Below, piece after piece: positions 20,024 to 28,992 of a stretch of DNA of 64,000 nt. The notes under the pieces were generated by a model, which had not been told where the DNA came from, did not search any database, and saw nothing but the letters and a program-made list of their open reading frames with translations. Both the position numbers and the translations under genes were made by a program. The stretch comes from Haloactinospora alba (GTDB taxonomy: Bacteria > Actinomycetota > Actinomycetes > Streptosporangiales > Streptosporangiaceae). Each line of letters opens with the position of its first letter. The first letter of the stretch is position 1. The DNA lies in NCBI RefSeq assembly GCF_006717075.1, contig NZ_VFQC01000001.1, positions 3,395,501-3,459,500 of the forward strand, in the 5' to 3' direction.

Positions 20024-22669
20024 TCACGAGGCCGTGCGGAGGTCGAGCGCGATGTCGAGTGCCGGGCTGGAGTGGGTCAGCGCGCCCACCGCGAGATAGT
20101 CCACCCCGGTGGCGGCCACGTCCGCCGCGTCGGGAAGCGTGAGCCCGCCGCTGGACTCCAGCCGCGCCCGCCCGGCGACGAGCGCGACGGCCTCCCGCAG
20201 CTGGGCCGCGGTGAAGTTGTCCAGCAGGATCTCGTCGGCGCCGGCCGCCAGCGCGGGCTCGATCTGGTCGAGGTGGTCCACCTCGACCTCCAGTCCGGTG
20301 CCGGGGAACGTCTCCCGCACGGCGCGTACCGCCGCGGCGACGCCGCCGGCCGCGGCGACGTGGTTGTCCTTGATCAGTGCCGCGTCGGCCAGCCCGAAGC
20401 GGTGGTTCACCCCGCCGCCGCAGCGCACCGCGTACTTCTCCAGGGCGCGCAGCCCGGGCCGGGTTTTGCGGCTGTCGCGGATGCCCGCGCCGGTTCCGGC
20501 GACGGCGTCCACCCAGTTCCGGGTCGCGGTGGCGATGCCGGAGAGGGTGGTGAGCAGGTTCAGCGCGGTGCGTTCGGCGGTGAGGAGGTCGCGGGTGCGG
20601 GCGGTCGCGGTCAGCAGCACCTCGCCCGGTTTGACGCGTTCGCCGTCGACGGTGTGGCGTTCCACCCGGACGACGCCCTCGGTCACGATCCACAGCGCCA
20701 GTTCCGCCAGTGGCAGTCCGGCGACGACCCCGCTGGCCCGGGCGACGATGTCGGCGGTGCGGGTCTGGGTGTCGGGGATGGTGGCCACGGTGGTGACGTC
20801 CCGTTGGGGGCCGCCGGTGAGGTCCTCGGCGAGCGCCCGCCGGACGGTGTCCGTGTGGTACTCGTGCGGGGCCTGGTGCGGGTGCAGCAGGTCCGGGCGG
20901 TCGTGCGGCTGTCGGCTGCCGGTCAGCGGCATGGCGACGGCGTCCAGTTCGGACCGCAGCGCGGGCGGGAGTGCGACCCGCACCGGCGGGTGCTCCCCGG
21001 TGACCTCGCCGCTGGCGGTGAGCCGCAGGGTGGAGGGGCGGGCGCGCAGTCGCGGGTCCGCCTCGGGGAAGTCGGCGCGCTGGTGCGCTCCCCTGCTCTC
21101 CTCCCGGATGAGGGCGGCGTGGGTGATCATGGCGGCGACCGTCGCCAGGTTGGTGGCCTCCCACGCCTCCGGGCCGGGGGCGGTGCCGTCGCTGTCGCCC
21201 ACCAGGCCGGCGAGGGACTCGCGGGCGCTGCGCAGCCCGTTCCCGTCCCGGAGCACGCCGACCCGGCCGGACATCAGCGCGCGCAGCTCGGGGACGGTGT
21301 CCGGGGAGACCAGGCCGGAGCGGCCGCGGGGCGGGGTCTCGGTCGCGGGCGGCGGGGTGTCGTGGGCGAGGGTGTCGGCGATGCGGTCCGCGAACACCAC
21401 CCCTTCCACCAGGGAGTTGGAGGCCAGCCGGTTGGCGCCGTGCACCCCGGTGCGGGCCGCCTCGCCGACGGCGAAGAGGCCGCTCAGACTAGTGCGGCCG
21501 GAGGTGTCCACGGCGACGCCGCCGGCGGAGTAGTGGGCGGCCGGGGCCACCGGGACGGGGTCGGTGACGGGGTCGATGCCGTGGGCGCGGCACGACTTCA
21601 GGATGGTGGGGAACCGGTGCCGCCACTTCCGCTCCCCGAAGCTGCGGCCGTCCAGCAGTACGTGGTCGTCTCCCGTGGCGGCCATGGAGCGGGCGATGGT
21701 CGCCGCGACGATGTCGCGCGGGGCGAGGTCGCCGAGTTCGTGTACCCCTTCCATGAGGGGGTTTCCGGCGGTATCGGTGAGGACGGCCCCCTCTCCGCGT
21801 ACGGCCTCGGAGACGAGCGGCTGCTGCCCTCGGGAGCCCTCCCCCAGCCACAGCACGGTGGGGTGGAACTGCACGAACTCCAGGTCCCGCAGCCGCGCGC
21901 CCGCGCGTGCGGCCAGGGCGAGGCCGTCCCCGGTGGACACGGCCGGGTTGGTGGTGGCGGAGTACACCTGGCCGGTGCCGCCGGTGGCCAGCACCACGGC
22001 ACGCGCCCGCACCGCTCCGACCTCGCTGCCGGGATCGGCGTCTGCTGTGTGCAGGGTCACACCGCAGACGGCCGCACCGCCGTCGGCCGTCTCGCCGGTG
22101 CGGGCGTCGAGCGCGAGGGCGTTCTCCAGCACGCGGATGCGGGGTTGGGCGCGCACGGCCGCGGTCAGGGCGCGCTGGATCTCGGCGCCGGTGGCGTCCC
22201 CGCCGGCGTGGGCGACGCGGTGCGCCCGGTGGCCGCCTTCCCGGGTGAGTTCCAGCTCGCCCTCAGGGGTGCGGTCGAAGGCGGCTCCGGCCTCGACGAG
22301 ACCGCGCAGCGCGTCGGGGCCCTCGGTCGCCAGGATGTGCACGGCGAGCGGGTCGCACATGCCGGCGCCCGCCAGCACGGTGTCCTGCATGTGGGCGACG
22401 GGGTGGTCGTCGGCCACGGTCGCGGCGGCGATCCCGCCCTGGGCCCACCGGGTGGACCCGTTGGCGAGCCGGTCCTTGGTGAGGAGCACGACCGTGCCGT
22501 CGGGGACGCGCCGGACGTATCCCAGGGCGGTGCTCAGTCCGGCGATTCCGGAGCCGACGACGACCACGTCGGCGTCGGTGCTCCAGCTGGGTTCGGGGGC
22601 GGACAGCCGTAGCGGAAGCGCGTGCGGGAGGGCGGGCACCGTACTCGTGCTCCTCGGGTCGGGTTTCAC
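20024..22669 (-). CDS. nadB-nadC: L-aspartate oxidase / nicotinate-nucleotide diphosphorylase in one frame
   Basis: An 881-codon frame without a stop carries both enzymes. Residues about 30-560 are NadB, which oxidises aspartate to iminoaspartate: FAD motif DVVVVGSGIAGLSTA, STRWAQGGIAAA, and GLFAVGEAARTGVHGANRLA. Residues about 600-881 are NadC, which converts quinolinate to nicotinate mononucleotide: DSRKTRPGLRALEKYA, GGGVNHRFGL, ALIKDNH and ILLDNF. NadA, which acts between them, is not in the window. The GTG at 22669 overlaps the panC stop by 4 nt (GTGA). NadC might also be made from an internal start in the linker, but no stop separates the two. Confidence 0.88.
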   Translation of the reverse strand: MKPDPRSTSTVPALPHALPLRLSAPEPSWSTDADVVVVGSGIAGLSTALGYVRRVPDGTVVLLTKDRLANGSTRWAQGGIAAATVADDHPVAHMQDTVLAGAGMCDPLAVHILATEGPDALRGLVEAGAAFDRTPEGELELTREGGHRAHRVAHAGGDATGAEIQRALTAAVRAQPRIRVLENALALDARTGETADGGAAVCGVTLHTADADPGSEVGAVRARAVVLATGGTGQVYSATTNPAVSTGDGLALAARAGARLRDLEFVQFHPTVLWLGEGSRGQQPLVSEAVRGEGAVLTDTAGNPLMEGVHELGDLAPRDIVAATIARSMAATGDDHVLLDGRSFGERKWRHRFPTILKSCRAHGIDPVTDPVPVAPAAHYSAGGVAVDTSGRTSLSGLFAVGEAARTGVHGANRLASNSLVEGVVFADRIADTLAHDTPPPATETPPRGRSGLVSPDTVPELRALMSGRVGVLRDGNGLRSARESLAGLVGDSDGTAPGPEAWEATNLATVAAMITHAALIREESRGAHQRADFPEADPRLRARPSTLRLTASGEVTGEHPPVRVALPPALRSELDAVAMPLTGSRQPHDRPDLLHPHQAPHEYHTDTVRRALAEDLTGGPQRDVTTVATIPDTQTRTADIVARASGVVAGLPLAELALWIVTEGVVRVERHTVDGERVKPGEVLLTATARTRDLLTAERTALNLLTTLSGIATATRNWVDAVAGTGAGIRDSRKTRPGLRALEKYAVRCGGGVNHRFGLADAALIKDNHVAAAGGVAAAVRAVRETFPGTGLEVEVDHLDQIEPALAAGADEILLDNFTAAQLREAVALVAGRARLESSGGLTLPDAADVAATGVDYLAVGALTHSSPALDIALDLRTAS

Positions 22670-23514
22670 AGCGTCAGTGGGACGTTGTCGATAAGCCGGG
22701 TCGTTCCCACCCAGGCGGCGACGGACAGGACGCTCTCCCCGCGGTAGTCGTCCGGGACTTCGGTGAAGGTGTGCGCGTCGACCAGGGCGAGGTAGTCCAG
22801 CACTACGGGTGGTTCGCCGGCGGCAGCCTCGTCCAGCACGCGGCGGGCGGCGTCGCGGATGCCGACGGGGCCGGTCACCGAGGCGTCCGCACCCGCGAGG
22901 AGGGCGCGGGAGAGGGCCAGGGCGCTGGCGCGTTCCCGCTCGGTGAGGTACACGTTCCGGCTGGCGGTGGCCAGCCCGTCGTTCTCGCGCACGGTGGCAG
23001 CACCCACGACGGTGACGGGCATGGCCAGGTCGCGGGTCATGCGGCGGACGATGGCGAGCTGCTGGGCGTCCTTCTGGCCGAACACGGCGACGTCCGGGGT
23101 GACGAGGTGGAACAGTTTGCTCACCACGGTGAGCACACCTTCGAAGAATCCGGGACGGGTCGCGCCTTCCAGGACTTTGCCCATCCGGCCGGCGTCGAGG
23201 GTGACGATCTGCTCCTCGGGATACATCTCGGCGACGCTGGGGGCGAACACCACGTCCACCCCTTCCTCGGCGCACACTGCCAGGTCGGTGTCCAGGTCGC
23301 GCGGGTAGCGGTCGTAGTCCTCGTTCGGGCCGAACTGCAGCGGGTTCACGAACACACTCACGAGGACCGTGTCGGCGTGCTCACGAGCGGTGGCGATGAG
23401 GTTGCGGTGTCCCGCGTGCAGGGCACCCATGGTGGGCACGAGGGCGGTGCGGCCCGTTCCCTGGCGCAGCCGGCGGAGTTCGGCAACAGTGCGGACCACG
23501 GTCGGTTCGGTCAA
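22666..23514 (-). CDS. panC: Pantothenate synthetase
   Basis: PanC (282 residues) joins pantoate and beta-alanine using ATP. Motifs are LVPTMGALHAGHRNLI (with the HxGH nucleotide-binding signature), FVNPLQFGPNEDYDRYPR, FGQKDAQQLAIVRRM and ASRNVYLTERER. The start is a TTG at 23514 with GGAAGGG about 8 nt upstream. Its stop overlaps the start of nadB-nadC by 4 nt, and the DUF2520 gene ends 32 nt upstream, so the genes form one operon. Confidence 0.95.
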   Translation of the reverse strand: MTEPTVVRTVAELRRLRQGTGRTALVPTMGALHAGHRNLIATAREHADTVLVSVFVNPLQFGPNEDYDRYPRDLDTDLAVCAEEGVDVVFAPSVAEMYPEEQIVTLDAGRMGKVLEGATRPGFFEGVLTVVSKLFHLVTPDVAVFGQKDAQQLAIVRRMTRDLAMPVTVVGAATVRENDGLATASRNVYLTERERASALALSRALLAGADASVTGPVGIRDAARRVLDEAAAGEPPVVLDYLALVDAHTFTEVPDDYRGESVLSVAAWVGTTRLIDNVPLTL

Positions 23515-23546
23515 TCGGGTCCCTTCCGGAGTCAGGGGGGTGGGGG

Positions 23547-24440
23547 TCAGGCTTGGAGGACGTCCAGCAGGCGTTCCGCGTCGTGGGGTTTCAGCAGCCC
23601 GGCGGCGAGTGCCCGGTCGGCGGTGAGCCGGGCCATGGCGACGTAGCTCGCGGCGCTTTCGGGGGAGTGGGCGCGTAGCTCGGTGATGTGGCTGGCGACC
23701 GTTTCGGCGTCGCCGCGCAGGATGGGGCCGCTGAGGCCGTCCATGCCCAACCGCAGCGCGTTATCCAGGGAGGCGCTCAACAGCGGGCCGAGCATGCGTC
23801 CGGGGTCGTCCACTCCGGCTGCGGACAGCAGGGACGCACTTTCCGACACCAGGGTCACCAGGTGGTTGGCACCGCCGGCGAGGGCGGCGTGGTAGAGGGT
23901 GCGGTGCTCCTCGGTGATCCATACCGGGTCGGCGCCCATTTCCACCACGAGGGCCTCGGCGATGGGGCGCAGGGTGTCCGGGGCGGTGACGCCGAAGGAG
24001 CAGCTCGCGAGCCGCTCCGTGTCCTCGTCTCGGCCGGTGAATGTCATCACGGGGTGCAGCGCCATCGGGAGCGCCCCGGCGTTGGTGGCGGCGGCGAGGG
24101 CGCCGTACCCGTAGCGGCCGCTGGTGTGGACGAGGAGTTTCCCTTCCACTCCGGTGCCGGTTTCCACCAGGCCGCGCACCAGTGGTTCGAGGGCGTCGTC
24201 GGGGACGGTGAGCAGCACCAGGTCGGCTGCGCCCACTACGTCGGCGGCCTCTCCCACCCGGGCGGCGGGGAGGCGGTGCGCGACACGGGCGCGGGATGTC
24301 TCGGACACGGCCGTGGCCGCGACCACGCTGTGGCCGGCGCGTTCCAGGGCGGCACCGAGGACCGATCCGACCCGTCCGGGGCCGACCACTCCGACGGTGA
24401 GGCGGGCCGGTCGCTGCTGTGTGGCTGCTGGTTTCTCCAT
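23547..24440 (-). CDS. Rossmann/DUF2520 protein, possible ketopantoate-reductase-like enzyme
   Basis: A 297-residue protein with an N-terminal NADP-binding Rossmann fold (VGVVGPGRVGSVLGAALERA) and a C-terminal helical DUF2520 domain (EHRTLYHAALAGGANHLVTL). Such genes sit directly before panC in many actinobacteria. A role in pantoate formation, analogous to alternative ketopantoate reductases, is attractive but inferred from context. It leads the operon that continues into panC, nadB-nadC and coaX. Confidence 0.85.
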   Translation of the reverse strand: MEKPAATQQRPARLTVGVVGPGRVGSVLGAALERAGHSVVAATAVSETSRARVAHRLPAARVGEAADVVGAADLVLLTVPDDALEPLVRGLVETGTGVEGKLLVHTSGRYGYGALAAATNAGALPMALHPVMTFTGRDEDTERLASCSFGVTAPDTLRPIAEALVVEMGADPVWITEEHRTLYHAALAGGANHLVTLVSESASLLSAAGVDDPGRMLGPLLSASLDNALRLGMDGLSGPILRGDAETVASHITELRAHSPESAASYVAMARLTADRALAAGLLKPHDAERLLDVLQA

Positions 24441-24538
24441 GCGTGTGGTTCCAGTCCGCTCGGGGTACCGGACACGAACAGCCTACTGGCCGTGGTGAAC
24501 AGCGAGGACGTGGGGAGCGTCGGTGCCGGACAGACGAA

Positions 24539-24566
24539 CGGCGCCGCCCCGGCTGGGGCGGCGCCG
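24539..24566 (-). terminator. Hairpin terminator after the chaplin gene
   Basis: A 12-bp perfect stem (24539-24550 with 24555-24566) and a GGCT tetraloop, 31 nt beyond the chaplin stop and upstream of the DUF2520 operon. It separates the two units. Confidence 0.75.
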
Positions 24567-24597
24567 CTGGGTCTGTCGGACGCGAAGCGCTGTACGA

Positions 24598-24849
24598 CTA
24601 GTCGTGCACCGCCGCGCCGGAGTCCTGGCAGCTGGCGCCGGAGACGCCGAGGACCGCGATGGAGTTCCCGCAGACGTTGATCGGGACGTTGGCGTCGGCG
24701 ACCAGCTGGTTCCCGCCGAGGATGCTGCCGTTGCCGGACGTCGAGACCTCGTCCCCGCCGTAGCCGTGGGCGAAGGCGGGGGTGCCGGTGAGGAGCACAC
24801 CACCCGCGGCGGCGGCGACGGCAGCGGCGGCGATAGTCTTCTTCAGCAC
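24598..24849 (-). CDS. Short chaplin (surface amyloid protein)
   Basis: An 83-residue precursor of a chaplin, the hydrophobic secreted proteins that coat aerial hyphae of filamentous actinomycetes. A signal peptide (about residues 1-28, ending GTPAFA) is followed by one chaplin domain: GNGSILGGNQLVADANVPIN, VCGNSIAVLGVSGASC, with the two conserved Cys. It lacks a sorting signal, so it matches the short, single-domain type. The GTG at 24849 has AAGGAG upstream; a longer frame from 24897 has a non-signal N-terminus. It is the only chaplin in the window. Confidence 0.9.
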   Translation of the reverse strand: MLKKTIAAAAVAAAAGGVLLTGTPAFAHGYGGDEVSTSGNGSILGGNQLVADANVPINVCGNSIAVLGVSGASCQDSGAAVHD

Positions 24850-25126
24850 TATGGTTCCTCTCCTTTGTGTTCGGGCGAGGCGCCACCGCCCGAACACATC
24901 AATCTCTTAACGTAATCAACAGAACACGTTTTGTGCTCTCCCCCTATTTAGCCATACGTATTCGCCTCGTGACATCGATTTTGCCAATGTGAATAACACG
25001 CCGGAGTGATTCAATGACCCTTAGTAACTATTATGTCCGGATATGCCGTGGGGAACTTCCGCCGCGAGTCAGCATTGTGTGATGTAAATCACACCACATG
25101 GTTCGCCGTTTCCCCACGAACCCCTT

Positions 25127-27097
25127 TCACTCCGAGGGTTCGGGTCCGGAACTGCGCGTGGCCCAGCGTTCCGGACCCGCCGACGCCATCCGGGCGGCGT
25201 GCCCGCGTTCCACCACACGCTCCACGGCGTGCCGCGCGCCCCACGGCCGCCTCCCACTCGCGCGAGCCTGGATCGGACCGGGAGGAACGTCGGCCTGCAC
25301 CGTGGCCACACCCCGGAAGCGGTCCCACAGCCTGGCCACCAGCCGCACGCTCTGCACCCGCGCGTGGGGCACGATGTCGAGCGTGTGGCAGAGGAAACCG
25401 TGCCGGGCGACGAACAGATCACCGTCCAGCCCCAGGGCGCTGATTCCGGACGGGTTCCACTGGGCGGGACGCAGCGCCACCCGCGCCGCGTCCGCGCCCG
25501 GGAACAGCTCGTCCACCAGAGCGAACGCCAAACGCCGGGGAACCACGGGCAGCAGGGTCGAGGAGTCCATCTGGCGTTCGCCCACGTATCCCGCGACGTT
25601 GGCCTCCACCCGGACAATTCCCAGGGACCGCCACAGGATCGGTTCCACCAGCCGCACCGCCTGCACCCGGCCCGGTGGGACCGTCTGCTTGCGGGCCTGG
25701 AAGATCCCGTAGCGCAGCCTCACCCCGTCCGGGGACAGCGACGCGTAGAAGTCCGTGTAGCGCAGCAGCGGCCCGACGAACCCGCGCAGCAGCCCGAGCA
25801 GCAGCGGAACCGCCCCACCCAGCACACCCGCCTCTCCGAACGCGGCACCTATAACCAGAAGCAGGCACAGCAGGACCGCTGCCCCCAACACCGGCAGCCG
25901 GAACACCAGCCCGCCGAGCAGGAGCAGGAACGGCAACCGGTAGAACGGGCGTTCCGGCGCCTCGGCGGCCGTTCCGGACAGTCCGGCCGCGTGCGCCAAC
26001 AGCGACGCCCGCAACCGTTCGGCCGCGCCCCGGGACAGGTACCGCAGCCGCGCCTCGCCGGCGTCGCCACCGGCGAGTTCGATCCGGAGCTCGGCCAGCC
26101 CCAGCACCTGGGCCAAGAGCGGACGCACCACGTCAACCGCCTGCAGGCGGCTCAGTGGGATCTCCCGGGAGGTTCGGAGTAACAGCCCCGAGTCGATGAG
26201 CAGGTGGTCACCACGCACCTCGAACGTGGCACGCCACCAGGACACCAGGCCGTAGCCGACCGCCCCCAGAGCCACCACCAGCGCGAGCAGCAGCGTCCAG
26301 GACAGGCTGAACCGCACCAGTACCGTGCCCGGGATCGCGAGGAAGACCACGATCGCCATGAGCGCCCGAACCGGGACGGTGACCCAGTGCAGCCGGTGGA
26401 CACCACGCGTCACGTCCACAGCCGGCTGCGGCGACGGTGGGGGTGCCGCGGAGGGCTCCTCCTCCGCGGCGGGTTCCGAAGCGGCCGGTGGGAGGAAGCT
26501 CACCCGCTCCTGCGGGGGGTGCCACCCGTCGGTGTCATCCGCCTCCGGCGTGGCGGACCACTCTTCCCCTGGTGCGCCGGTGCCGCCCTGCCCCTCCACC
26601 GGGGCGTGTCCCGCCGGAGGGACCATACGCGGAACCCCGTGTTCCCCACTCCGCTGTTGGGAGAGCTCGGGACTGGTGGGGGCGTCCCCCCAAGCTGTGG
26701 ACTCCTCCGCGCCGACGGAAGGCCTACGGTCGCGCGTCGGCGGCTCCCAATCGGCGAGGGTGTGGGACCAGAGCGGGGTGACCGGCCACGGGTGCGGCTG
26801 GATGTCTCCCGCGGCCCCCTCCGGGTCGACAGCGGAACCACGCCACTCCTCGGCCGACGGTGGGGCCACCTGTTCCGCGGCGTTCGTGTCAGTGGGAGCC
26901 GTCACCTCGCGCAACGGCGGAAGCTCCCCGTCCTGGTGCTCCTGCGGGGCACTGGCGCCGTTGCCGACGGCGTCATCGTTGCCGAGCGCGTCGTCGAACC
27001 AGGCGCGGCCGTTTCCGGGCTCCGGAGGGAGTGTGCCGTCGTCTCCCGGCCGGCCCGGCGGTTGGGGCGGGGTCTGGTCCCCGTTGGTTCCTGTCAC
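25127..27097 (-). CDS. Membrane protein with bPH2 (DUF304) domains, YdbT-like
   Basis: A 656-residue protein. Residues 1-235 are Pro/Gly/Glu-rich and probably disordered. Then come paired transmembrane helices (about 250-300) and a first PH-like domain (FEVRGDHLLIDSGLLLRTSR), a second hydrophobic hairpin near 395-450, and two further PH-like units (VRLRYGIFQARKQTVPPGRV; LFVARHGFLCHTLDIVPHAR). This layout is that of Bacillus YdbT, whose gene also pairs with ydbS. Function is unclear; roles in envelope stress or bacteriocin tolerance have been proposed for relatives. The GTG start is 3 nt after the partner's stop. Confidence 0.82.
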   Translation of the reverse strand: MTGTNGDQTPPQPPGRPGDDGTLPPEPGNGRAWFDDALGNDDAVGNGASAPQEHQDGELPPLREVTAPTDTNAAEQVAPPSAEEWRGSAVDPEGAAGDIQPHPWPVTPLWSHTLADWEPPTRDRRPSVGAEESTAWGDAPTSPELSQQRSGEHGVPRMVPPAGHAPVEGQGGTGAPGEEWSATPEADDTDGWHPPQERVSFLPPAASEPAAEEEPSAAPPPSPQPAVDVTRGVHRLHWVTVPVRALMAIVVFLAIPGTVLVRFSLSWTLLLALVVALGAVGYGLVSWWRATFEVRGDHLLIDSGLLLRTSREIPLSRLQAVDVVRPLLAQVLGLAELRIELAGGDAGEARLRYLSRGAAERLRASLLAHAAGLSGTAAEAPERPFYRLPFLLLLGGLVFRLPVLGAAVLLCLLLVIGAAFGEAGVLGGAVPLLLGLLRGFVGPLLRYTDFYASLSPDGVRLRYGIFQARKQTVPPGRVQAVRLVEPILWRSLGIVRVEANVAGYVGERQMDSSTLLPVVPRRLAFALVDELFPGADAARVALRPAQWNPSGISALGLDGDLFVARHGFLCHTLDIVPHARVQSVRLVARLWDRFRGVATVQADVPPGPIQARASGRRPWGARHAVERVVERGHAARMASAGPERWATRSSGPEPSE

Positions 27098-27100
27098 GCT

Positions 27101-27763
27101 TCACAACCCCGTGGAAAAGGTTTCACTGCGTTCCGCCAACCGGTTCCGCAGCGCTACGGCCTCCCCCGGGGGCAGTCCAGGAACACGTGTGTCGGCGGTG
27201 GTGGCTGCCGTCCGTATCCGCACCGTCGCGATCCCCATGGCCTGTTCCAGCAGGTTGGAGGTGATGTCCACCACCTGCATCCGGCCGTAGGGCACCGCGA
27301 CGAGTTGGCGCAGGACGAGACCGTAGGTCAGGTAGAAACCGGTCCGGCCCTCGGCGTACCCCCACGAGCGCTGGTTCGCGGCCGCGGCGAACCAGCCCGT
27401 CCCACCGGCGGCCGCCGCCAGCACGCACCAGCAGGCCGCGGCGAACCAGCCCGCCCACGCCCACACAGCGGCCGCGCCGAGCAGCGCCGCCGGTACCGAA
27501 ACCGCGAGCAGCAGCGCCCGGTGGTACCAGACCAGTGTTCCGGAGAGCCGGTTCCACTCCTCCCCTTCCGGAGCGGCGAACGCCTCTTCCATCGCGGCGG
27601 CCGGGTCGGCGGCCCCCGGGGCCTCCGGTCGCGCGTCCTCCGGCGGGAGGTTGTCACCCGAGGGGGCCGGGACGGCTGCCCCCGACTCGGCGGCAGTGCC
27701 CGCTTCCCCCTCGCCGTCGGGCTCGACGATCCGCGGTTGCGGATCAGATGCGGCAGAATCCAC
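27101..27763 (-). CDS. Membrane protein with bPH2 (DUF304) domain, YdbS-like
   Basis: A 220-residue partner of the next gene. After about 65 polar residues come two transmembrane helices (about 82-130, LLLAVSVPAALLGAAAVWAW and the following Ala-rich stretch) and one PH-like domain (GFYLTYGLVLRQLVAVPYGR, MQVVDITSNLLEQAMGIATV). This is the YdbS arrangement. It is transcribed first, with a 3-nt gap to the YdbT-like gene, so the two probably form a membrane complex. Confidence 0.82.
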   Translation of the reverse strand: MDSAASDPQPRIVEPDGEGEAGTAAESGAAVPAPSGDNLPPEDARPEAPGAADPAAAMEEAFAAPEGEEWNRLSGTLVWYHRALLLAVSVPAALLGAAAVWAWAGWFAAACWCVLAAAAGGTGWFAAAANQRSWGYAEGRTGFYLTYGLVLRQLVAVPYGRMQVVDITSNLLEQAMGIATVRIRTAATTADTRVPGLPPGEAVALRNRLAERSETFSTGL

Positions 27764-27908
27764 GGTTCCAGTGAATCATCATTGACCCACCCAGCGGCTA
27801 CGCGACGCCCGCCAGCCGCAGCGACGGAGGCGCATCAACGCATCGGGGAGCGTGCGCGTCCAAAACCGCCGCGGCAGGCCACAGTGGCACTCCCCACCCC
27901 ACGAGCGC

Positions 27909-28247
27909 TCATGCTTTCTCACCAAGGGCGTTCTCGAGCTGGGCCTTGGTCATCGTCGACCGGCCGCGGACGCCGGCCCGGCGCGCGTCGTCGTAAAGCT
28001 GCTGTTTGGTCCGGCCTTGGGGCCCTGCCCGGTTCCCGGACCGCAGCCCGCCCCGGCGCTGCGGCGATATGTCCTCGGTGGCGGTCTTACTGCGCTGCTC
28101 GGCCTCCCCCTGTTGCGCGCGTTCCTTGTTCACAGTGCGTGCGGCGAGTTCCTCAGCGCGTTCGGTACTGGAGCCCCGCTCCTCGGCTTGGCGTTTGATG
28201 TGCTCGTACTGGCGTTCCCGTTCCGGACCCCACGCCTGCTGTGGCAT
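27909..28247 (-). CDS. Small Rho_N-domain protein (so-called plasmid stabilisation family)
   Basis: A 112-residue basic, hydrophilic protein. The first 45 residues are helical (ERERQYEHIKRQAEERGSST, then RTVNKERAQ), and the C-terminus KQQLYDDARRAGVRGRSTMT is a Rho N-terminal-like SAP/LEM fold. Many actinobacterial chromosomes encode such proteins, often labelled plasmid stabilisation; the real role is unknown, with nucleic-acid binding likely. Confidence 0.8.
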   Translation of the reverse strand: MPQQAWGPERERQYEHIKRQAEERGSSTERAEELAARTVNKERAQQGEAEQRSKTATEDISPQRRGGLRSGNRAGPQGRTKQQLYDDARRAGVRGRSTMTKAQLENALGEKA

Positions 28248-28440
28248 CTCTCCCGTCTCCTTCCGCTCCCGAATCGCTCACCACCCCACTACCCCACAGG
28301 CGTGCGAGACATTCCGCTGGGCACAGTGGGTCACTGGCACTTCCGCGCTCCGCGCCTGGGGGCCGCCCGAACAGGGGCACGCCTCGGAGCCCGGGAACAC
28401 GTCCGGCTCGGGCGGCCCGGAGAGGCCGTAGCACTGCTGG

Positions 28441-28854
28441 CTAGGCGGTGGAGAGCGCGTCGGTGAGCTGGCCGACGGTGGGAGACGAAAGCGCCTTCGC
28501 GGCGTCCGCGATCGTCACGATCCCCACCAGCATCTGCCCGTCGATGACGGGCAGCCGTTTCACCTGGTACTGGGTCATCGTGGCGAACAGCTCCTCGGCC
28601 GGATCGTCGGCACCCACGGTGACCGCCTCTCCCTGGTTGAGTTCCCCGGCGGTGGTGCTGAGCGACTTCCCCTCGGCCAGGGCCCGAACCACGAGGTCCC
28701 GGTCGGTGAGCACTCCTTTGATTTTGCGGTCCGGACCGCAGATGGGCAGGGCTCCCACTCCCAGCCGGCTCATGATCTCCGCCGCCTCCTGCAATGTCTG
28801 GTCGGTTTCGACACAGGCAGGGTCCCTGGTCATGAGTTCGCGGACAGCGGTCAT
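28441..28854 (-). CDS. CBS-pair domain protein
   Basis: A 137-residue protein made of two CBS motifs (about 8-60 and 75-130: IMSRLGVGALPICG, VLTDRDLVVRAL, MTQYQVKRLPVIDG, LVGIVTIADAA). Stand-alone CBS pairs bind adenine nucleotides and often act in stress responses in actinobacteria, but the target is unknown. The ATG at 28854 follows AGGAGG; a longer frame starts 11 codons earlier without this signal. Confidence 0.88.
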   Translation of the reverse strand: MTAVRELMTRDPACVETDQTLQEAAEIMSRLGVGALPICGPDRKIKGVLTDRDLVVRALAEGKSLSTTAGELNQGEAVTVGADDPAEELFATMTQYQVKRLPVIDGQMLVGIVTIADAAKALSSPTVGQLTDALSTA

Positions 28855-28992
28855 GACGTCCTCCTTGCTCTCGCGTTGGAGCGGCACTGTCGGAAATCCG
28901 CCCGCTACCCGCGAGGGAGGGAGGAGTATGCGTGAGCGGGGGGATCAGAGTACGCACATGTCGGGAATCGGCCAGCTACAAGTTCGGGACGG

